Below are positions 1 to 9,132 of a stretch of DNA of 64,000 bases, in pieces. The DNA lies in contig NZ_OY762929.1 in NCBI RefSeq assembly GCF_963666675.1, positions 2,852,001-2,916,000 on the forward strand. The letters are read 5' to 3'. Made by a program: the position numbers and the translations under genes. A model generated the notes under the pieces. That model was not told the DNA's origin, did no database searches, and was given only the letters and a program-made list of their open reading frames with translations. Every line of letters begins with the position of its first letter. The stretch's first letter is position 1. This stretch comes from an uncultured Desulfobacter sp. GTDB lineage: Bacteria; Desulfobacterota; Desulfobacteria; Desulfobacterales; Desulfobacteraceae.

Positions 1-188
1 AAAAAATCAATGCAGGCTGTCCGTAAACCGACGTCCCGGCCGACTTTTTCAGAAAGAATCCACTTATGATTTAATATTTTAGACCACATTTTAGCAGCAA
101 TATCCGGCTCAAACTCAGCTCCGCTCATTTCAAAGATACTGGTCGCAGCGGCTTTCGGTAAAAGAGTTTGCGGTGTCTTATTGTTCAT
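1..188 (-). CDS. Hypothetical protein, N-terminal part (possibly DUF4032-like)
   Basis: An open minus-strand frame starts at ATG 188-186 and runs off the left edge after 62 residues, so only the N-terminus is seen. It contains the motif LSEKVGRDVGLRTACIDF preceded by FEPDIAAKMWSKILNHKW. The 'LSE..GRDVG' signature reminds me of DUF4032-type proteins, but I cannot confirm this and the function is unknown. No good ribosome binding site is obvious upstream. The following 120 bases hold no gene that I can support. Confidence 0.5.
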   Translation of the reverse strand, partial: MNNKTPQTLLPKAAATSIFEMSGAEFEPDIAAKMWSKILNHKWILSEKVGRDVGLRTACIDF

Positions 189-310
189 AATACAATTTTC
201 CTTTTACGCGGACCAACATAGCTGGCTTGGCCAGTTTTTTTGCATAAGGGCTTATGTTCATGTGTCTCTTCCTTTGGTCATATCTGATTATGTCTTACCC
301 GACTATCTGA

Positions 311-547
311 TTATCCAGTCGCTTCCATTGCCCGGGCATACTTTCCGTCCCGGGCCAGACCGTTTAAGCGGTACCGCCGACGATTTTCTTCGGTGGACTC
401 GACCTTGATCGAATCGAAGCGCTTTTTGATCGTGGGATTGCTTTCGTCTGCCGCCAGTACACCCTTCTGTTTCGCGGCGATTGCTATGGTATTAACTTCT
501 TGATGGTTCCATTTGCTGGTCCCAGCTGTTTCTGGTACATTGACGAC
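311..547 (-). pseudogene. Fragment of class I fructose-bisphosphate aldolase
   Basis: The minus strand encodes KGVLAADESNPTIKKRFDSI followed by KVESTEENRRRYR. This is the N-terminal signature of class I fructose-bisphosphate aldolase (usual form GILAADES.GTI.KRF..I..ENTEENRR.YR). The frame has no start codon, is closed by a stop at 545-547 and loses homology after RRRYR before a stop at 311-313. Only about 50 of some 300-350 residues remain and the catalytic lysine region is absent, so this is a relic. A full enzyme would cleave fructose-1,6-bisphosphate, which fits the neighbouring phosphoketolase and glucan phosphorylase. Confidence 0.72.
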
Positions 548-573
548 GCATCTGCCTCACCACTCCCGCATTC

Positions 574-603
574 AGCGGTGAATGGAATATCCGTGAAACC
601 GGT
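574..603 (-). pseudogene. Short relic resembling histidine phosphatase segment
   Basis: Thirty bases read TGFTDIPFTA on the minus strand. They match closely, at DNA level too, the segment TGLTDIPLTA of the intact histidine phosphatase gene at 2723-3415 (around 3229-3258). The flanking frame quickly meets stops. I infer a decayed second copy of that gene, or a small duplicated scrap next to the aldolase relic. Confidence 0.35.
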
Positions 604-608
604 CCTTT

Positions 609-2696
609 CTAAATTTTGAACTGACGGAGCATCTGATTTAAATCTATAGCTAATTTGGAGAGCTCTTTGGCACCTTTATTGACCTGGGCACTGCCGGAAT
701 TTATCTGTGCCGCATCCTGGCTGACCTTTGAAATATTCTGGGTTACTTCAGCCGTTGCCCCCAAAATCTGGCCCATATTGTCGTTGACATCTTCCACTCC
801 GGAAGCCGCCTGACTCACATTTTTGGAAATTTCCAGCGTTGTGGCCGATTGTTCCTCAATGGCCGTGGCCACGGTGGTCATAATATCATTGATATCATTG
901 ATGACACTGACAATCTCTTCAATGGCCTTGACAGAATCAGTTGTGGTGGCCTGAACATCGGAAATTTTGGTATTGATTTCATTGGTGGCCTGCGCCGTCT
1001 GGTGGGCCAGAGCCTTAATCTCTCCTGCAACCACGGCAAACCCCTTGCCGGCATCTCCGGCCCTGGCTGCTTCAATGGTGGCGTTCAATGCCAGCAGATT
1101 GGTCTGTGCAGAAATATCGGCAATGGCTTCCGTTACCTTGCTGATATCTCTGGCGGCTTTGCTCAGGTTGAGTACTTTTTGGGATACATTATCTGCTGTT
1201 TGGACTGCTTTCTGGGTGATCGTATTGCCCTGGGAGGTGTTGTTGGCAATTTCCTGGATGGTGGATGTCATCTCTTCTGCTGCTGATACGATCATCTGGA
1301 TATTCGCCGATGTATCTTCCATAGCCGAAGATACATTGTTCATATTGGTGCTCATCTCTTCTGCTGCCGCAGCAACAGCCTGTGAATTTTCCGCCGTATT
1401 CTCGGAATTTCTGGTCATCTGGTCAGAAACCGCCGTCAATTCAGTTGATGCCGAGGCCACGGTATCGGCATTGGTTGTAGCACTACCAATAATGTTCTGC
1501 AATTTCTCGATGAACTGGTTGAAATACAAAGCCAGCTCGCCTAGCTCATCGTGACTTGTAGCATCCAGTCGTCGGGTCAGATCACCTTCGCCCTGGCTGA
1601 TGTCTTTGACCATCTCCATGGTACGTCGGATTGGAGAAGTGATACCTCTGGAAATCAAAACAACGGCAATGGATATGAACGCCAAAACGGCAACCCCGAT
1701 TAGAATGGTAAAATACATCATCGATTTCACCGGGGCCAGGACTTTATCCATGGGAATTCCCACGGCAAAGGACCAGGGTGTCACCGTATTCCCTATGGTA
1801 AACGGTGTGGCTATAACTTGGATAGTGGTTTTCATCTGTGGTGAGTATATAGAAAAGGCGTATTCCTTACCCTCAGCAACCTGGTCGGCGAAGCTGTCGC
1901 TGAATTCACCGTTCATATCCTTTTCCGATTCACGCATCTGTTTTCCCAGTCTGGATGGGTCAAAGTGTGCTGCTACGATTCCTTTATTGCTGAAAATGGC
2001 TGATACACCTGTTCCATATGGTTTTATCCCCTCAACAATACTCTGCAAAGACGACAACCCAATATCTATACCGGCAACACCTACAACGCTACCGTTTTTT
2101 TTGATGGGTACGACAAGGCTGGTGAGGAGTACATTCTCACCAGCAATTGGATACAGGAAGGGATCAATGATGGATTCTTTTCCCGTTTTCAGGGAAATCT
2201 GGTAATAGTCGCCAGCCCCGTTCTTGTCATAATCGACCAGCGGCTCCATGGCTATGGTTCCGCCAGCCCGGTTCCAGTACGGGATGAACCTCCCGGTGGC
2301 GTCCGTTCCCGGAGTATTGGCAAGGCTTGCGTCAAGCCCGTCCAAAGCATCGGGTTCCCAACATGTCCAGACACCGAGGAATTCAGGATTTGCAGCAAGA
2401 ATGCCCTTTAGAATATTGTTATAGTCCCTGCGTCGCTCATCCGGGTCAAGGGTCTCAAATCCTTCCATGATTTGGGCCAGGTTCCTTGCGGCATTCATGG
2501 GCAATTCAAGTTTGGCCTCGAGATCCTTGGAATACTTTTCCGATAGGTTTCTGGCATTCTCCATTGAAATAGAGATCTGAAGAGTCCTTGACCGGCTATA
2601 AATGAACACGGATAAAAGGGTTATCCCCAAAATACTGACAAAAAGAATCGATACGATAAGTTTTTTACCAATGCCCATGTTTTTGAAAATATTCAT
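609..2696 (-). CDS. Methyl-accepting chemotaxis protein with periplasmic dCache-type sensor
   Basis: A membrane chemoreceptor that would sense a periplasmic ligand and control CheA. Residues about 8-30 form the first membrane helix. A roughly 290-residue periplasmic region follows, with Cache-type features (LGVWTCWEPDALDG, YYQISLKTGKESIIDPF, VVGVAGIDIGL). A second helix (TILIGVAVLAFISIAVVLIS) leads into a HAMP segment and a long coiled-coil signalling domain containing the conserved hairpin ISAQTNLLALNATIEAARAG. I chose ATG 2696 because AGGAG lies seven bases upstream. The longer frame to 2759 lacks this and would run into the upstream gene. It is the last gene of a minus-strand run with sugar-phosphate genes, 26 bp after the histidine phosphatase. 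The ligand is unknown. Confidence 0.93.
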   Translation of the reverse strand: MNIFKNMGIGKKLIVSILFVSILGITLLSVFIYSRSRTLQISISMENARNLSEKYSKDLEAKLELPMNAARNLAQIMEGFETLDPDERRRDYNNILKGILAANPEFLGVWTCWEPDALDGLDASLANTPGTDATGRFIPYWNRAGGTIAMEPLVDYDKNGAGDYYQISLKTGKESIIDPFLYPIAGENVLLTSLVVPIKKNGSVVGVAGIDIGLSSLQSIVEGIKPYGTGVSAIFSNKGIVAAHFDPSRLGKQMRESEKDMNGEFSDSFADQVAEGKEYAFSIYSPQMKTTIQVIATPFTIGNTVTPWSFAVGIPMDKVLAPVKSMMYFTILIGVAVLAFISIAVVLISRGITSPIRRTMEMVKDISQGEGDLTRRLDATSHDELGELALYFNQFIEKLQNIIGSATTNADTVASASTELTAVSDQMTRNSENTAENSQAVAAAAEEMSTNMNNVSSAMEDTSANIQMIVSAAEEMTSTIQEIANNTSQGNTITQKAVQTADNVSQKVLNLSKAARDISKVTEAIADISAQTNLLALNATIEAARAGDAGKGFAVVAGEIKALAHQTAQATNEINTKISDVQATTTDSVKAIEEIVSVINDINDIMTTVATAIEEQSATTLEISKNVSQAASGVEDVNDNMGQILGATAEVTQNISKVSQDAAQINSGSAQVNKGAKELSKLAIDLNQMLRQFKI

Positions 2697-2722
2697 TACT
2701 CCACTCCTTCTCTCTTCCCTCA

Positions 2723-3415
2723 TCAGGAAACTCCTTCCTGGTTTACGATTGCATTCCACAAATCAATGACAGGTATTTCGGGATGGTGGGGGTTGAAGCT
2801 GAAAATGCTGAGAGCTGCCGTGCCGAGCGGAAAATGCCACGCTTCGATTAATGGCAATCCGATCCATCGTGCGGCCAGGACCCCGCCGAACTGGCCATGG
2901 GAAAAAAGCGCCACCTTTCCATCCATCGTTCGAAGGCGGACAATGAGTCGATCAGCCCGCCCGGAAACCTGTGCGGGCATTTCACCGCGCGGACAACCGT
3001 CCCGAAAAACATTCCAGTCCGGTCGTTCCTTGAAGATATCCACAGTTCGCTTTCCTTCATAATCGCCATAGTCCCATTCCGTCAGATCTGGTTCGATGAT
3101 TGATGCTTTATCCAGCCCGGCCAGCTCGCAGGTTTGCCGGGCACGCTTCAGCGGACTGGTCAGCACATGGTCAAACCGGATGCCCAAAAGGTGTTTGCCA
3201 AGGGTTTGCGCCTGGGTTTTACCGTTGGCGGTCAATGGAATATCCGTGAGACCGGTGTGCCGGCTGGATAGCGCCCACTCGGTTTCACCGTGCCGGATGA
3301 GGTAGAGGCGCAACGATCCAGGGCTGGTTGCGGTCATGCTCATGGCTTTTCCATCAGGTCTTTCTCCGGCACTGGTTTCAACGTATATGCGTTCTATTTT
3401 TTGGTTTGATTCCAT
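2723..3415 (-). CDS. Histidine phosphatase family protein (phosphoglycerate mutase-like)
   Basis: 230 residues. The catalytic motif LIRHGETEW (near residue 38) with the following TGLTDIPLTANGKTQA is the hallmark of the histidine phosphatase superfamily. A second histidine occurs in ALFSHGQFGGVLAARWIGLP. The family removes or transfers phosphate from sugars, phosphoglycerate or nucleotides. The substrate cannot be read from sequence, but its position directly after phosphoketolase suggests a sugar phosphate. The start at 3415 overlaps the phosphoketolase end by 22 bp, with AGGA just upstream inside that gene; a later in-frame ATG at 3343 would also leave the RHG motif intact. It is probably co-transcribed with its upstream neighbours. 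Confidence 0.88.
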   Translation of the reverse strand: MESNQKIERIYVETSAGERPDGKAMSMTATSPGSLRLYLIRHGETEWALSSRHTGLTDIPLTANGKTQAQTLGKHLLGIRFDHVLTSPLKRARQTCELAGLDKASIIEPDLTEWDYGDYEGKRTVDIFKERPDWNVFRDGCPRGEMPAQVSGRADRLIVRLRTMDGKVALFSHGQFGGVLAARWIGLPLIEAWHFPLGTAALSIFSFNPHHPEIPVIDLWNAIVNQEGVS

Positions 3416-5769
3416 TTCCAGTTCCTGATTTCCGGCAGATCCTCGCCGTGTTTATCAATATATATTTTGTGTTCGACGAGCTTGTCCTTCATCATCTGCT
3501 TCAGATAATTCCCTTTATTGCCCAGCTTTGGCAGCCGGTCAATTACATCCAGTACCAGGTGAAACCGGTCCAGATCATTCTGTACCCTTATGTCAAAGGG
3601 GGTTGTAATCGTACCCTCTTCCTTGTACCCGCGGACGTGCAGATTGCGGTTCGTTCTGCGATAGGTTAACCGATGAATCAGCCAGGGATATCCATGAAAG
3701 CCAAAAATAATGTGCTTATCCTTTGTAAAGAGCGAATCATAATCTGTTTCGTTAAGCCCATGTGGATGCTCGCTTTCAGGTTGCAGCCGCATCAGATCGA
3801 CAACATTGATGACCCGGATTTTTAAATCAGGCAAATGCTTGCGCAGAATAGAAACCGCTGCCAGTATTTCAAGTGTTGGTGTATCCCCGCAACAGGCCAT
3901 GACCACGTCAGGTTCTTTGCCCTTGTCGTTGCCGGCCCATTGCCAGATGCCGATTCCCTGTGTGCAATGCACAACTGCCTCTTCCATGGTTAACCATTGG
4001 GGAAGCGGATGTTTTCCGGCAACCACCACATTGACGTAATTGCGGCTGCGTAGGCAATGATCAAAGACCGACAACAGACAATTGGCATCAGGCGGCAGGT
4101 AAACACGCACGATATCGGCCTTCTTGTTGATCACATGGTCGAGAAAACCGGGGTCCTGGTGTGTAAATCCGTTGTGGTCCTGCTGCCACACATGGGAGGC
4201 CAGCAGATAATTAAGGGATGCAATTTTCCGACGCCACGGCAGTTCATTGGTCACTTTCAACCACTTGGCGTGCTGGCTGAACATCGAATCAACAATGCGG
4301 ATGAACGCTTCATAGCTGTTGAACAGCCCGTGCCGTCCGGTCAGCAGATAGCCTTCCAGCCAGCCTTCACATTGGTGTTCACTGAGCATCGAGTCCAGCA
4401 CCTGCCCGTCAGGCGCAAGGCATTCATCATTTTCCATGACCCGGCCGTCCCACTGGCGGTTGGTGACTTCAAACACGGCACTGAGAAGATTTGATTGGGT
4501 TTCATCGGGTCCGAATATCCGGAAATTATGGTGATCCTGATTTAACCTGGCCACGTCGCGCAGGAACTTGCCCAGCACGAGCGTATCCTGACCGTCAACA
4601 GCCCCGGGGGAAGGTACCGTGACCGCGTGGAGACGAAAATCCGGCATGTTCAGATCACGCAGCAGAATTCCGCCGTTGGCATGGGGATTTGCGCCCATCC
4701 GCCGATCGCCCGTTGGCGCTAATTCGGCCAATTCCGGCATGAGACAGCCTTGTTTATCAAACAGTTCTTCCGGTTTATAACTCTTCATCCAGCTTTCAAG
4801 CAGTCTGACATGATCGGGGTGCTTGGAATCGACAAGAATCGGTACCTGGTGAGATCGGGATGTGCCTTCTATCTGTATCCCATCAATCACTTTCGGCCCT
4901 GTCCAGCCCTTGGGGGACTTGAGGATAATCATTGGCCAGCGGGGTCGTGTGGTGTCGTTATTTTTTGTTGCGTTGTCTTTAATCTGCTGAATGTTCTTGA
5001 TGACCGTTTCCATTGTATCGGCCATGAGATGGTGCATGGTTTCCGGGTCATCGCCTTCCACAAAAAAAGGCGTCCATCCGCAGCCCCGTATAAACTGCTC
5101 CAATTCGTCATGTTCGATGCGGGCCAGGACGGTCGGGTTGTTGATCTTGTACCCGTTAAGATGCAAAATCGGCAGCACGGTTCCGTCGGTGATCGGGTTG
5201 AGAAACTTGGTGGAATGCCATGCAGTGGCCAGGGGGCCTGTTTCTGCTTCACCATCACCCACAATGCAGGCGACAATGAGATCCGGATTATCGAATGCCG
5301 CACCAAAGGCATGGCTGAGCGAATATCCCAGCTCACCCCCTTCGTGAATCGACCCCGGGGTCGTTGGCGCAACATGGCTGGAAATCCCGCCGGGAAATGA
5401 AAACTGCTTGAACAGCTTTTTCAGCCCGGCTTTATCCTGGCTGATATCCGGATAAATCTCGCTGTAGCTGCCTTCCAGGTATGTATTGGCAACCAGTGCC
5501 GGACCGCCATGACCGGGTCCTGAGATGTAAAACATATCCAGGTCATACTTCTTGATGACCCGGTTTAAATGCACATAGATGAAATTCTGGCCTGGCGTCG
5601 TGCCCCAGTGTCCGACCACCAGCGGCTTCACATCCGACAGTTTTAAGGGCTTCTTCAGAAGCGGATTGTCATAAAGATATATCTGGGCTACCGACAGATA
5701 GTTGGCAGCGCGCCAGTAAGCATCTATCTTGACGAGCTGGTCAGGGGACAGGGTTTTAGTTGGTATCAT
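3394..5769 (-). CDS. xfp: Phosphoketolase (xylulose-5-P/fructose-6-P)
   Basis: A 791-residue thiamine-diphosphate enzyme that splits xylulose-5-phosphate or fructose-6-phosphate with phosphate into acetyl phosphate plus a C3 or C4 sugar phosphate. The length is typical. Visible signatures are GPGHGGPALVANTYLEGSYS, SFPGGISSHVAPTTPGSIHE, the ThDP/Mg site GDGEAETGPLATAWHSTKF and the C-terminal domain ending near RLPKLGNKG. The ATG at 5769 overlaps the stop of the preceding small ORF (ATGA), and AGGAGA lies just upstream, so translation is probably coupled. With the glucan phosphorylase upstream it would turn stored glucan into acetyl phosphate, giving ATP without an electron acceptor. That pathway role is inference. 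Confidence 0.97.
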   Translation of the reverse strand: MIPTKTLSPDQLVKIDAYWRAANYLSVAQIYLYDNPLLKKPLKLSDVKPLVVGHWGTTPGQNFIYVHLNRVIKKYDLDMFYISGPGHGGPALVANTYLEGSYSEIYPDISQDKAGLKKLFKQFSFPGGISSHVAPTTPGSIHEGGELGYSLSHAFGAAFDNPDLIVACIVGDGEAETGPLATAWHSTKFLNPITDGTVLPILHLNGYKINNPTVLARIEHDELEQFIRGCGWTPFFVEGDDPETMHHLMADTMETVIKNIQQIKDNATKNNDTTRPRWPMIILKSPKGWTGPKVIDGIQIEGTSRSHQVPILVDSKHPDHVRLLESWMKSYKPEELFDKQGCLMPELAELAPTGDRRMGANPHANGGILLRDLNMPDFRLHAVTVPSPGAVDGQDTLVLGKFLRDVARLNQDHHNFRIFGPDETQSNLLSAVFEVTNRQWDGRVMENDECLAPDGQVLDSMLSEHQCEGWLEGYLLTGRHGLFNSYEAFIRIVDSMFSQHAKWLKVTNELPWRRKIASLNYLLASHVWQQDHNGFTHQDPGFLDHVINKKADIVRVYLPPDANCLLSVFDHCLRSRNYVNVVVAGKHPLPQWLTMEEAVVHCTQGIGIWQWAGNDKGKEPDVVMACCGDTPTLEILAAVSILRKHLPDLKIRVINVVDLMRLQPESEHPHGLNETDYDSLFTKDKHIIFGFHGYPWLIHRLTYRRTNRNLHVRGYKEEGTITTPFDIRVQNDLDRFHLVLDVIDRLPKLGNKGNYLKQMMKDKLVEHKIYIDKHGEDLPEIRNWKWNQTKK

Positions 5770-5981
5770 TCATTTCTCCTTTTTGCCGCCAAGGGCCCAA
5801 GGACTCGGTAAACCAAGGTGGCTATCATTAGTTCTTCGTCTGTACGGATGGCACGAACCGTAACCTGTCCGGTCTCCGTGAAAATTACATCTGCAGTCAC
5901 CGTCACCGCGTTTTTTTTCTTATAGCTTTCATCATCGCTGCCATAGAATACGGCTATTTTCCAGAGGGATCGCAACGCCAT
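5766..5981 (-). CDS. Small hypothetical protein between glucan phosphorylase and phosphoketolase
   Basis: A 71-residue frame that begins 50 bp inside the 3' end of the glucan phosphorylase gene and ends in the ATGA overlap with the phosphoketolase start. The N-terminal third is read from the shared bases. The unique part (NAVTVTADVIFTETGQVTVRAI, then DEELMIATLVYRVLGPLAAK) looks like a compact beta-rich domain with no membrane segment. I recognise no family. The placement would ensure coupled translation of all three genes, so it could be a regulator or small subunit, or simply a translated linker. The start is uncertain, since codon choices in the overlap are dictated by the neighbour. Confidence 0.5.
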   Translation of the reverse strand: MALRSLWKIAVFYGSDDESYKKKNAVTVTADVIFTETGQVTVRAIRTDEELMIATLVYRVLGPLAAKRRNE

Positions 5982-8478
5982 CGCAGTATGGTATCAGTCG
6001 CACGGTATAATCATCTGGTGGCCGATCATCGGACACGGCCGCATTGTAAATGACCCAGCCCGAAGCATCGGCAAAAATTGAATCACACATCATCTCCTGC
6101 CGTACCGGTACGCCGTCGTTTATTCCTTCGGCATACAATTCGACCCGCACCGCCATGGGGTCAATCTCCTTGAGAATGACTCGGGCCTCATACAGGTGCT
6201 GTTTGCCTTTTGTTTCAACCGTTACTTCACCAAACCGCAGTGCAGCCCATTTTTTTTCCAACTCGTGCCGCCATTCAACCATCTGTTTGCCGATTGTGCC
6301 TTTATCGGCGGCGCGAGTTCGGAAGGCGGCGGCAGCCGGAAGGTAGTGCTGTTCGGTGTATTCACGCACTGCGCGGTTGGCGGAGAAGCGCGGCGTCAAG
6401 CGTGCCATGCTTTCCCGCATCCGGGATACCCATACAGCAGGGATGCCGTTCTCATCCCGGGTGTAGAACTCCGGGATCACCTCCCGCTCGAGCAGGTCAT
6501 AGAGCGCATTGGCCTCAACAGCGTCCCAGGCCGGATCGTCGCCATGCTCCTGCCCGTCCCCCAGCGCCCACCCCACCTCGGGGGTATAGGCCTCGGCCCA
6601 CCAGCCATCCAATACCGACAGATTGATGCCGCCGTTGACGAGCACCTTCATGCCGCTCGTGCCGCATGCCTCCCAGGGCCGCCTGGGCGTGTTGATCCAG
6701 ACGTCCACGCCGTGTACCAGCTGCTCGGACAACAGCATGTCGTAATCATCAAGGAAGACGACATGGGCCCGGGCCTTGGGTTGACGGATGAATCGTATCC
6801 ATTCCTGGATCAGGGCCTGCCCTGTCCGGTCTTCCGGATGGGCCTTGCCGGCAATGATTAATTGCACGGGTTGTTCGGGATTGGTGAGCAGCAGCAGAAG
6901 CCGATCAGGGTCGTGCAGCAGCAGGTTCGGCCGCTTATACGTGGCAAATCTGCGTGCGAATCCCAGTGTCAATACTCCAGGATCAAAGAGATTTCCCGCC
7001 CTTTGCACTGTCTCGGACGCTGCGCCTAAAGCAGTAAGCTGACGGGATAAACGCTTGCGGACATAATCCACAAGAGACCTGCCGGCCGAGAGGCGAAAAT
7101 GCCAGAGCCCGGCATCGGAGATCTCGCGGATATCCTGTTCCAGGGTCTTCATCGTCCCCACCCAGCGGTCCTTGCCACAGGCTTCTGTCCAGAGGGCATC
7201 GGCCGGGGCCGAATCCCAGGTCGGCATATGAACGCCATTGGTCACGTGTCCCACGGGCACTTCATCTGCAGGCCACCGAGGAAAAAGAGGCTCAAAAAGA
7301 TGTCGGCTGACCTTTCCATGCAATTTGCTCACGCCGTTCACGGCCCCGCTCCCCCGGATTGCCAGATAAGCCATATTGAAATCCTCTAAGATATTATCGG
7401 GGTCCCTTCGGCCCAGGGCCATAAGGTCATGGAGGGGTATCTCGAGACTATGTTCAGCATAACCGCCGAGATACTGCTTGATCAGAGCCGGAGTGAAACG
7501 GTCAAAGCCTGCGCTCACGGCAGTGTGGGTGGTGAAGAGGTTCCCGGCCCGGGTGGCTGCCAACGCGACGTCAAAGGGCTGCCCGGTCTCCTGCATAAAC
7601 GTGCGTGCGCGTTCCAGAACAGCAAAGGCCGCGTGGCCTTCGTTCAGATGACAGACTTCCGGCTTAAGGCAAAGGGCATTTAGCAATCGCCAGCCGCCGA
7701 TGCCGAGAAGCAGTTCCTGTTTCAGACGCAACTCCGGCCCGCCACCATACAGTTCGCTGGTAATCCCGCGATGTGCCGGGATATTGGCCGCGTCGTTGCT
7801 GTCCAGCAGGTACAGCTTTATCCTGCCGACTTGAACCTGCCAGGCCCTCAGCCATACCAAATACCCCGGCAAGGCAATTTCCAGCCGCAGCCATTCGCCA
7901 TCTGCCCGGCGCAGGGGCGTAATCGGCAGTTGTCCGGGATCGTTATATGGAAACAGGGACTGCTGGGCCCCGTCTTTATCGATCACCTGGCGAAAATAGC
8001 CCTGCTGGTACAACAGCCCGACGCCCACCACCGGCACGCCCAGGTCGCTTGCGGCTTTGAGCTGATCACCGGCTACATTGCCCAGCCCTCCCGAGTAGAT
8101 AGGCAGGGCCTCACTCAGCATGAATTCCAGACTGAAATAGGCGGCACAGGTCAAAGGACTTTTCGCGTGATGCTGCTGAAACCAGGCCGGAGCATCCAGA
8201 TTCTGTCGTTTGATCTTAACCAGGTCATCGACATTTTTACGGTAAACTGAATCGGTCAACATATCCTCGATCCGGCTGCGCGAGACCGTCTCCAGGACAA
8301 CCCAGGGGTTATGCGTGATTTCCCACAGTTCAGGGTCAAGCTGCCGCCACACTTCGTCGGTGGAATGATCCCATGACCATTGCATATCCAGGGCCAGCTC
8401 AGCCAGGAACTCAAAACCCTCTATATCTGTGGCGAGTAGATTATATATTGGATGGCTGACACGTTTTTGTTTGTTCAT
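5932..8478 (-). CDS. glgP: Alpha-glucan (glycogen) phosphorylase, GT35
   Basis: 848 residues. It releases glucose-1-phosphate from alpha-1,4-glucans using pyridoxal phosphate. The N-terminal region (FLAELALDMQWSWDHSTDEVWRQLDPELW) is the DUF3417-type start of bacterial and archaeal-like alpha-glucan phosphorylases. AAYFSLEFMLSEALPIYSGGLG and GHVTNGVHMPTW follow. The PLP lysine sits in CGTSGMKVLVNGGINLSVLDG. The C-terminal ~100 residues (RVELYAEGIND...DDYTVRLIPY) form a beta-rich extension. ATG 8478 is preceded by AAGGAGAGCAT, a strong site. It is the first gene of the run glgP - small ORF - phosphoketolase - histidine phosphatase - chemoreceptor. Confidence 0.96.
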   Translation of the reverse strand: MNKQKRVSHPIYNLLATDIEGFEFLAELALDMQWSWDHSTDEVWRQLDPELWEITHNPWVVLETVSRSRIEDMLTDSVYRKNVDDLVKIKRQNLDAPAWFQQHHAKSPLTCAAYFSLEFMLSEALPIYSGGLGNVAGDQLKAASDLGVPVVGVGLLYQQGYFRQVIDKDGAQQSLFPYNDPGQLPITPLRRADGEWLRLEIALPGYLVWLRAWQVQVGRIKLYLLDSNDAANIPAHRGITSELYGGGPELRLKQELLLGIGGWRLLNALCLKPEVCHLNEGHAAFAVLERARTFMQETGQPFDVALAATRAGNLFTTHTAVSAGFDRFTPALIKQYLGGYAEHSLEIPLHDLMALGRRDPDNILEDFNMAYLAIRGSGAVNGVSKLHGKVSRHLFEPLFPRWPADEVPVGHVTNGVHMPTWDSAPADALWTEACGKDRWVGTMKTLEQDIREISDAGLWHFRLSAGRSLVDYVRKRLSRQLTALGAASETVQRAGNLFDPGVLTLGFARRFATYKRPNLLLHDPDRLLLLLTNPEQPVQLIIAGKAHPEDRTGQALIQEWIRFIRQPKARAHVVFLDDYDMLLSEQLVHGVDVWINTPRRPWEACGTSGMKVLVNGGINLSVLDGWWAEAYTPEVGWALGDGQEHGDDPAWDAVEANALYDLLEREVIPEFYTRDENGIPAVWVSRMRESMARLTPRFSANRAVREYTEQHYLPAAAAFRTRAADKGTIGKQMVEWRHELEKKWAALRFGEVTVETKGKQHLYEARVILKEIDPMAVRVELYAEGINDGVPVRQEMMCDSIFADASGWVIYNAAVSDDRPPDDYTVRLIPYCDGVAIPLENSRILWQR

Positions 8479-8505
8479 ATGCTCTCCTTTGATTCCGGCT
8501 GTAGC

Positions 8506-8521
8506 GGGGGGAGGGGGGGGG
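8506..8521 (+). other. G-rich tract between glgP and upstream gene
   Basis: Six G, one A, then nine G on the plus strand lie in the 80-bp gap between the glucan phosphorylase start and the upstream small gene. On the minus-strand transcript this is a C-rich leader just before the glgP ribosome site. It is a candidate G-quadruplex or slippage tract; no function is shown. Confidence 0.4.
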
Positions 8522-8558
8522 CGCTATCGGCTCCCGATCAGTTTGGCAACCACCCCCT

Positions 8559-8960
8559 TTAGTTGTAATACTCCCGGACTTTGGCTGCAATCTGGCGATC
8601 TGTCATCTGATCAACTGTTTCCACAGCTTGGATGAGGCTATCAAGATGGGTATCTTCTAAACGTTTCTTCAGCTCACCTTTTGCCTCTCCAGGGCCAAAA
8701 AGCAAAATGGAATCAGCGTCACGAAGAATCGAAATGACCTCATCGTAGTAGATGTTGAGTTGATCGATAAATTTTATATCCTGTCTGCCATCCGCTTGAA
8801 CCTTTTGAGATTCATACGGGGCAGTCGAACGTACCCCGTCAAACCGTCCGGCCTGTTTTTCTGCTTTTGACTCGATAACGTTTGTTTCCTCCCCCTTGCC
8901 CGAAACTGTCACAATCACAGCCTTGCGATGATCTATCCACAACCCCAAATTTGTTTTCAT
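8559..8960 (-). CDS. Small eRF1/baeRF-like protein
   Basis: 133 residues, no membrane helix or signal. It begins LGLWIDHRKAVIVTVSGKGE, has a central SILLFGPGEAKGELKKRLE and ends VETVDQMTDRQIAAKVREYY. This arrangement (a short 'IDHR.AVIV' strand, a 'GPGEAK' turn, a C-terminal helix) resembles small bacterial proteins related to a domain of archaeo-eukaryotic release factors (baeRF-like). Such genes are known near stress genes, but their role is not established. ATG 8960 is preceded by AAGGAGAAATAT. It lies 80 bp upstream of glgP on the same strand and could be co-transcribed. The family call is moderate. Confidence 0.75.
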   Translation of the reverse strand: MKTNLGLWIDHRKAVIVTVSGKGEETNVIESKAEKQAGRFDGVRSTAPYESQKVQADGRQDIKFIDQLNIYYDEVISILRDADSILLFGPGEAKGELKKRLEDTHLDSLIQAVETVDQMTDRQIAAKVREYYN

Positions 8961-9132
8961 ATATTTCTCCTTATTTCTTGTGATGAATATTTATGAAACG
9001 GGTCCCGATTTGAAGGGAACAGCCCGTTCGCCTGATCCCCACAGCTTTCCAATGCCCCAGGTTGGTGGGATCGTATAAAATGGGGATCAGGGTCTCATGC
9101 ATCCGAATTCAATCCCCGGGCAAACAGAAGGG

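Noticed and set aside
849..2205. Long plus-strand frames opposite the chemoreceptor
   Set aside because: Their translation is the shadow of the chemoreceptor codons; the minus frame has domain structure and a ribosome site.
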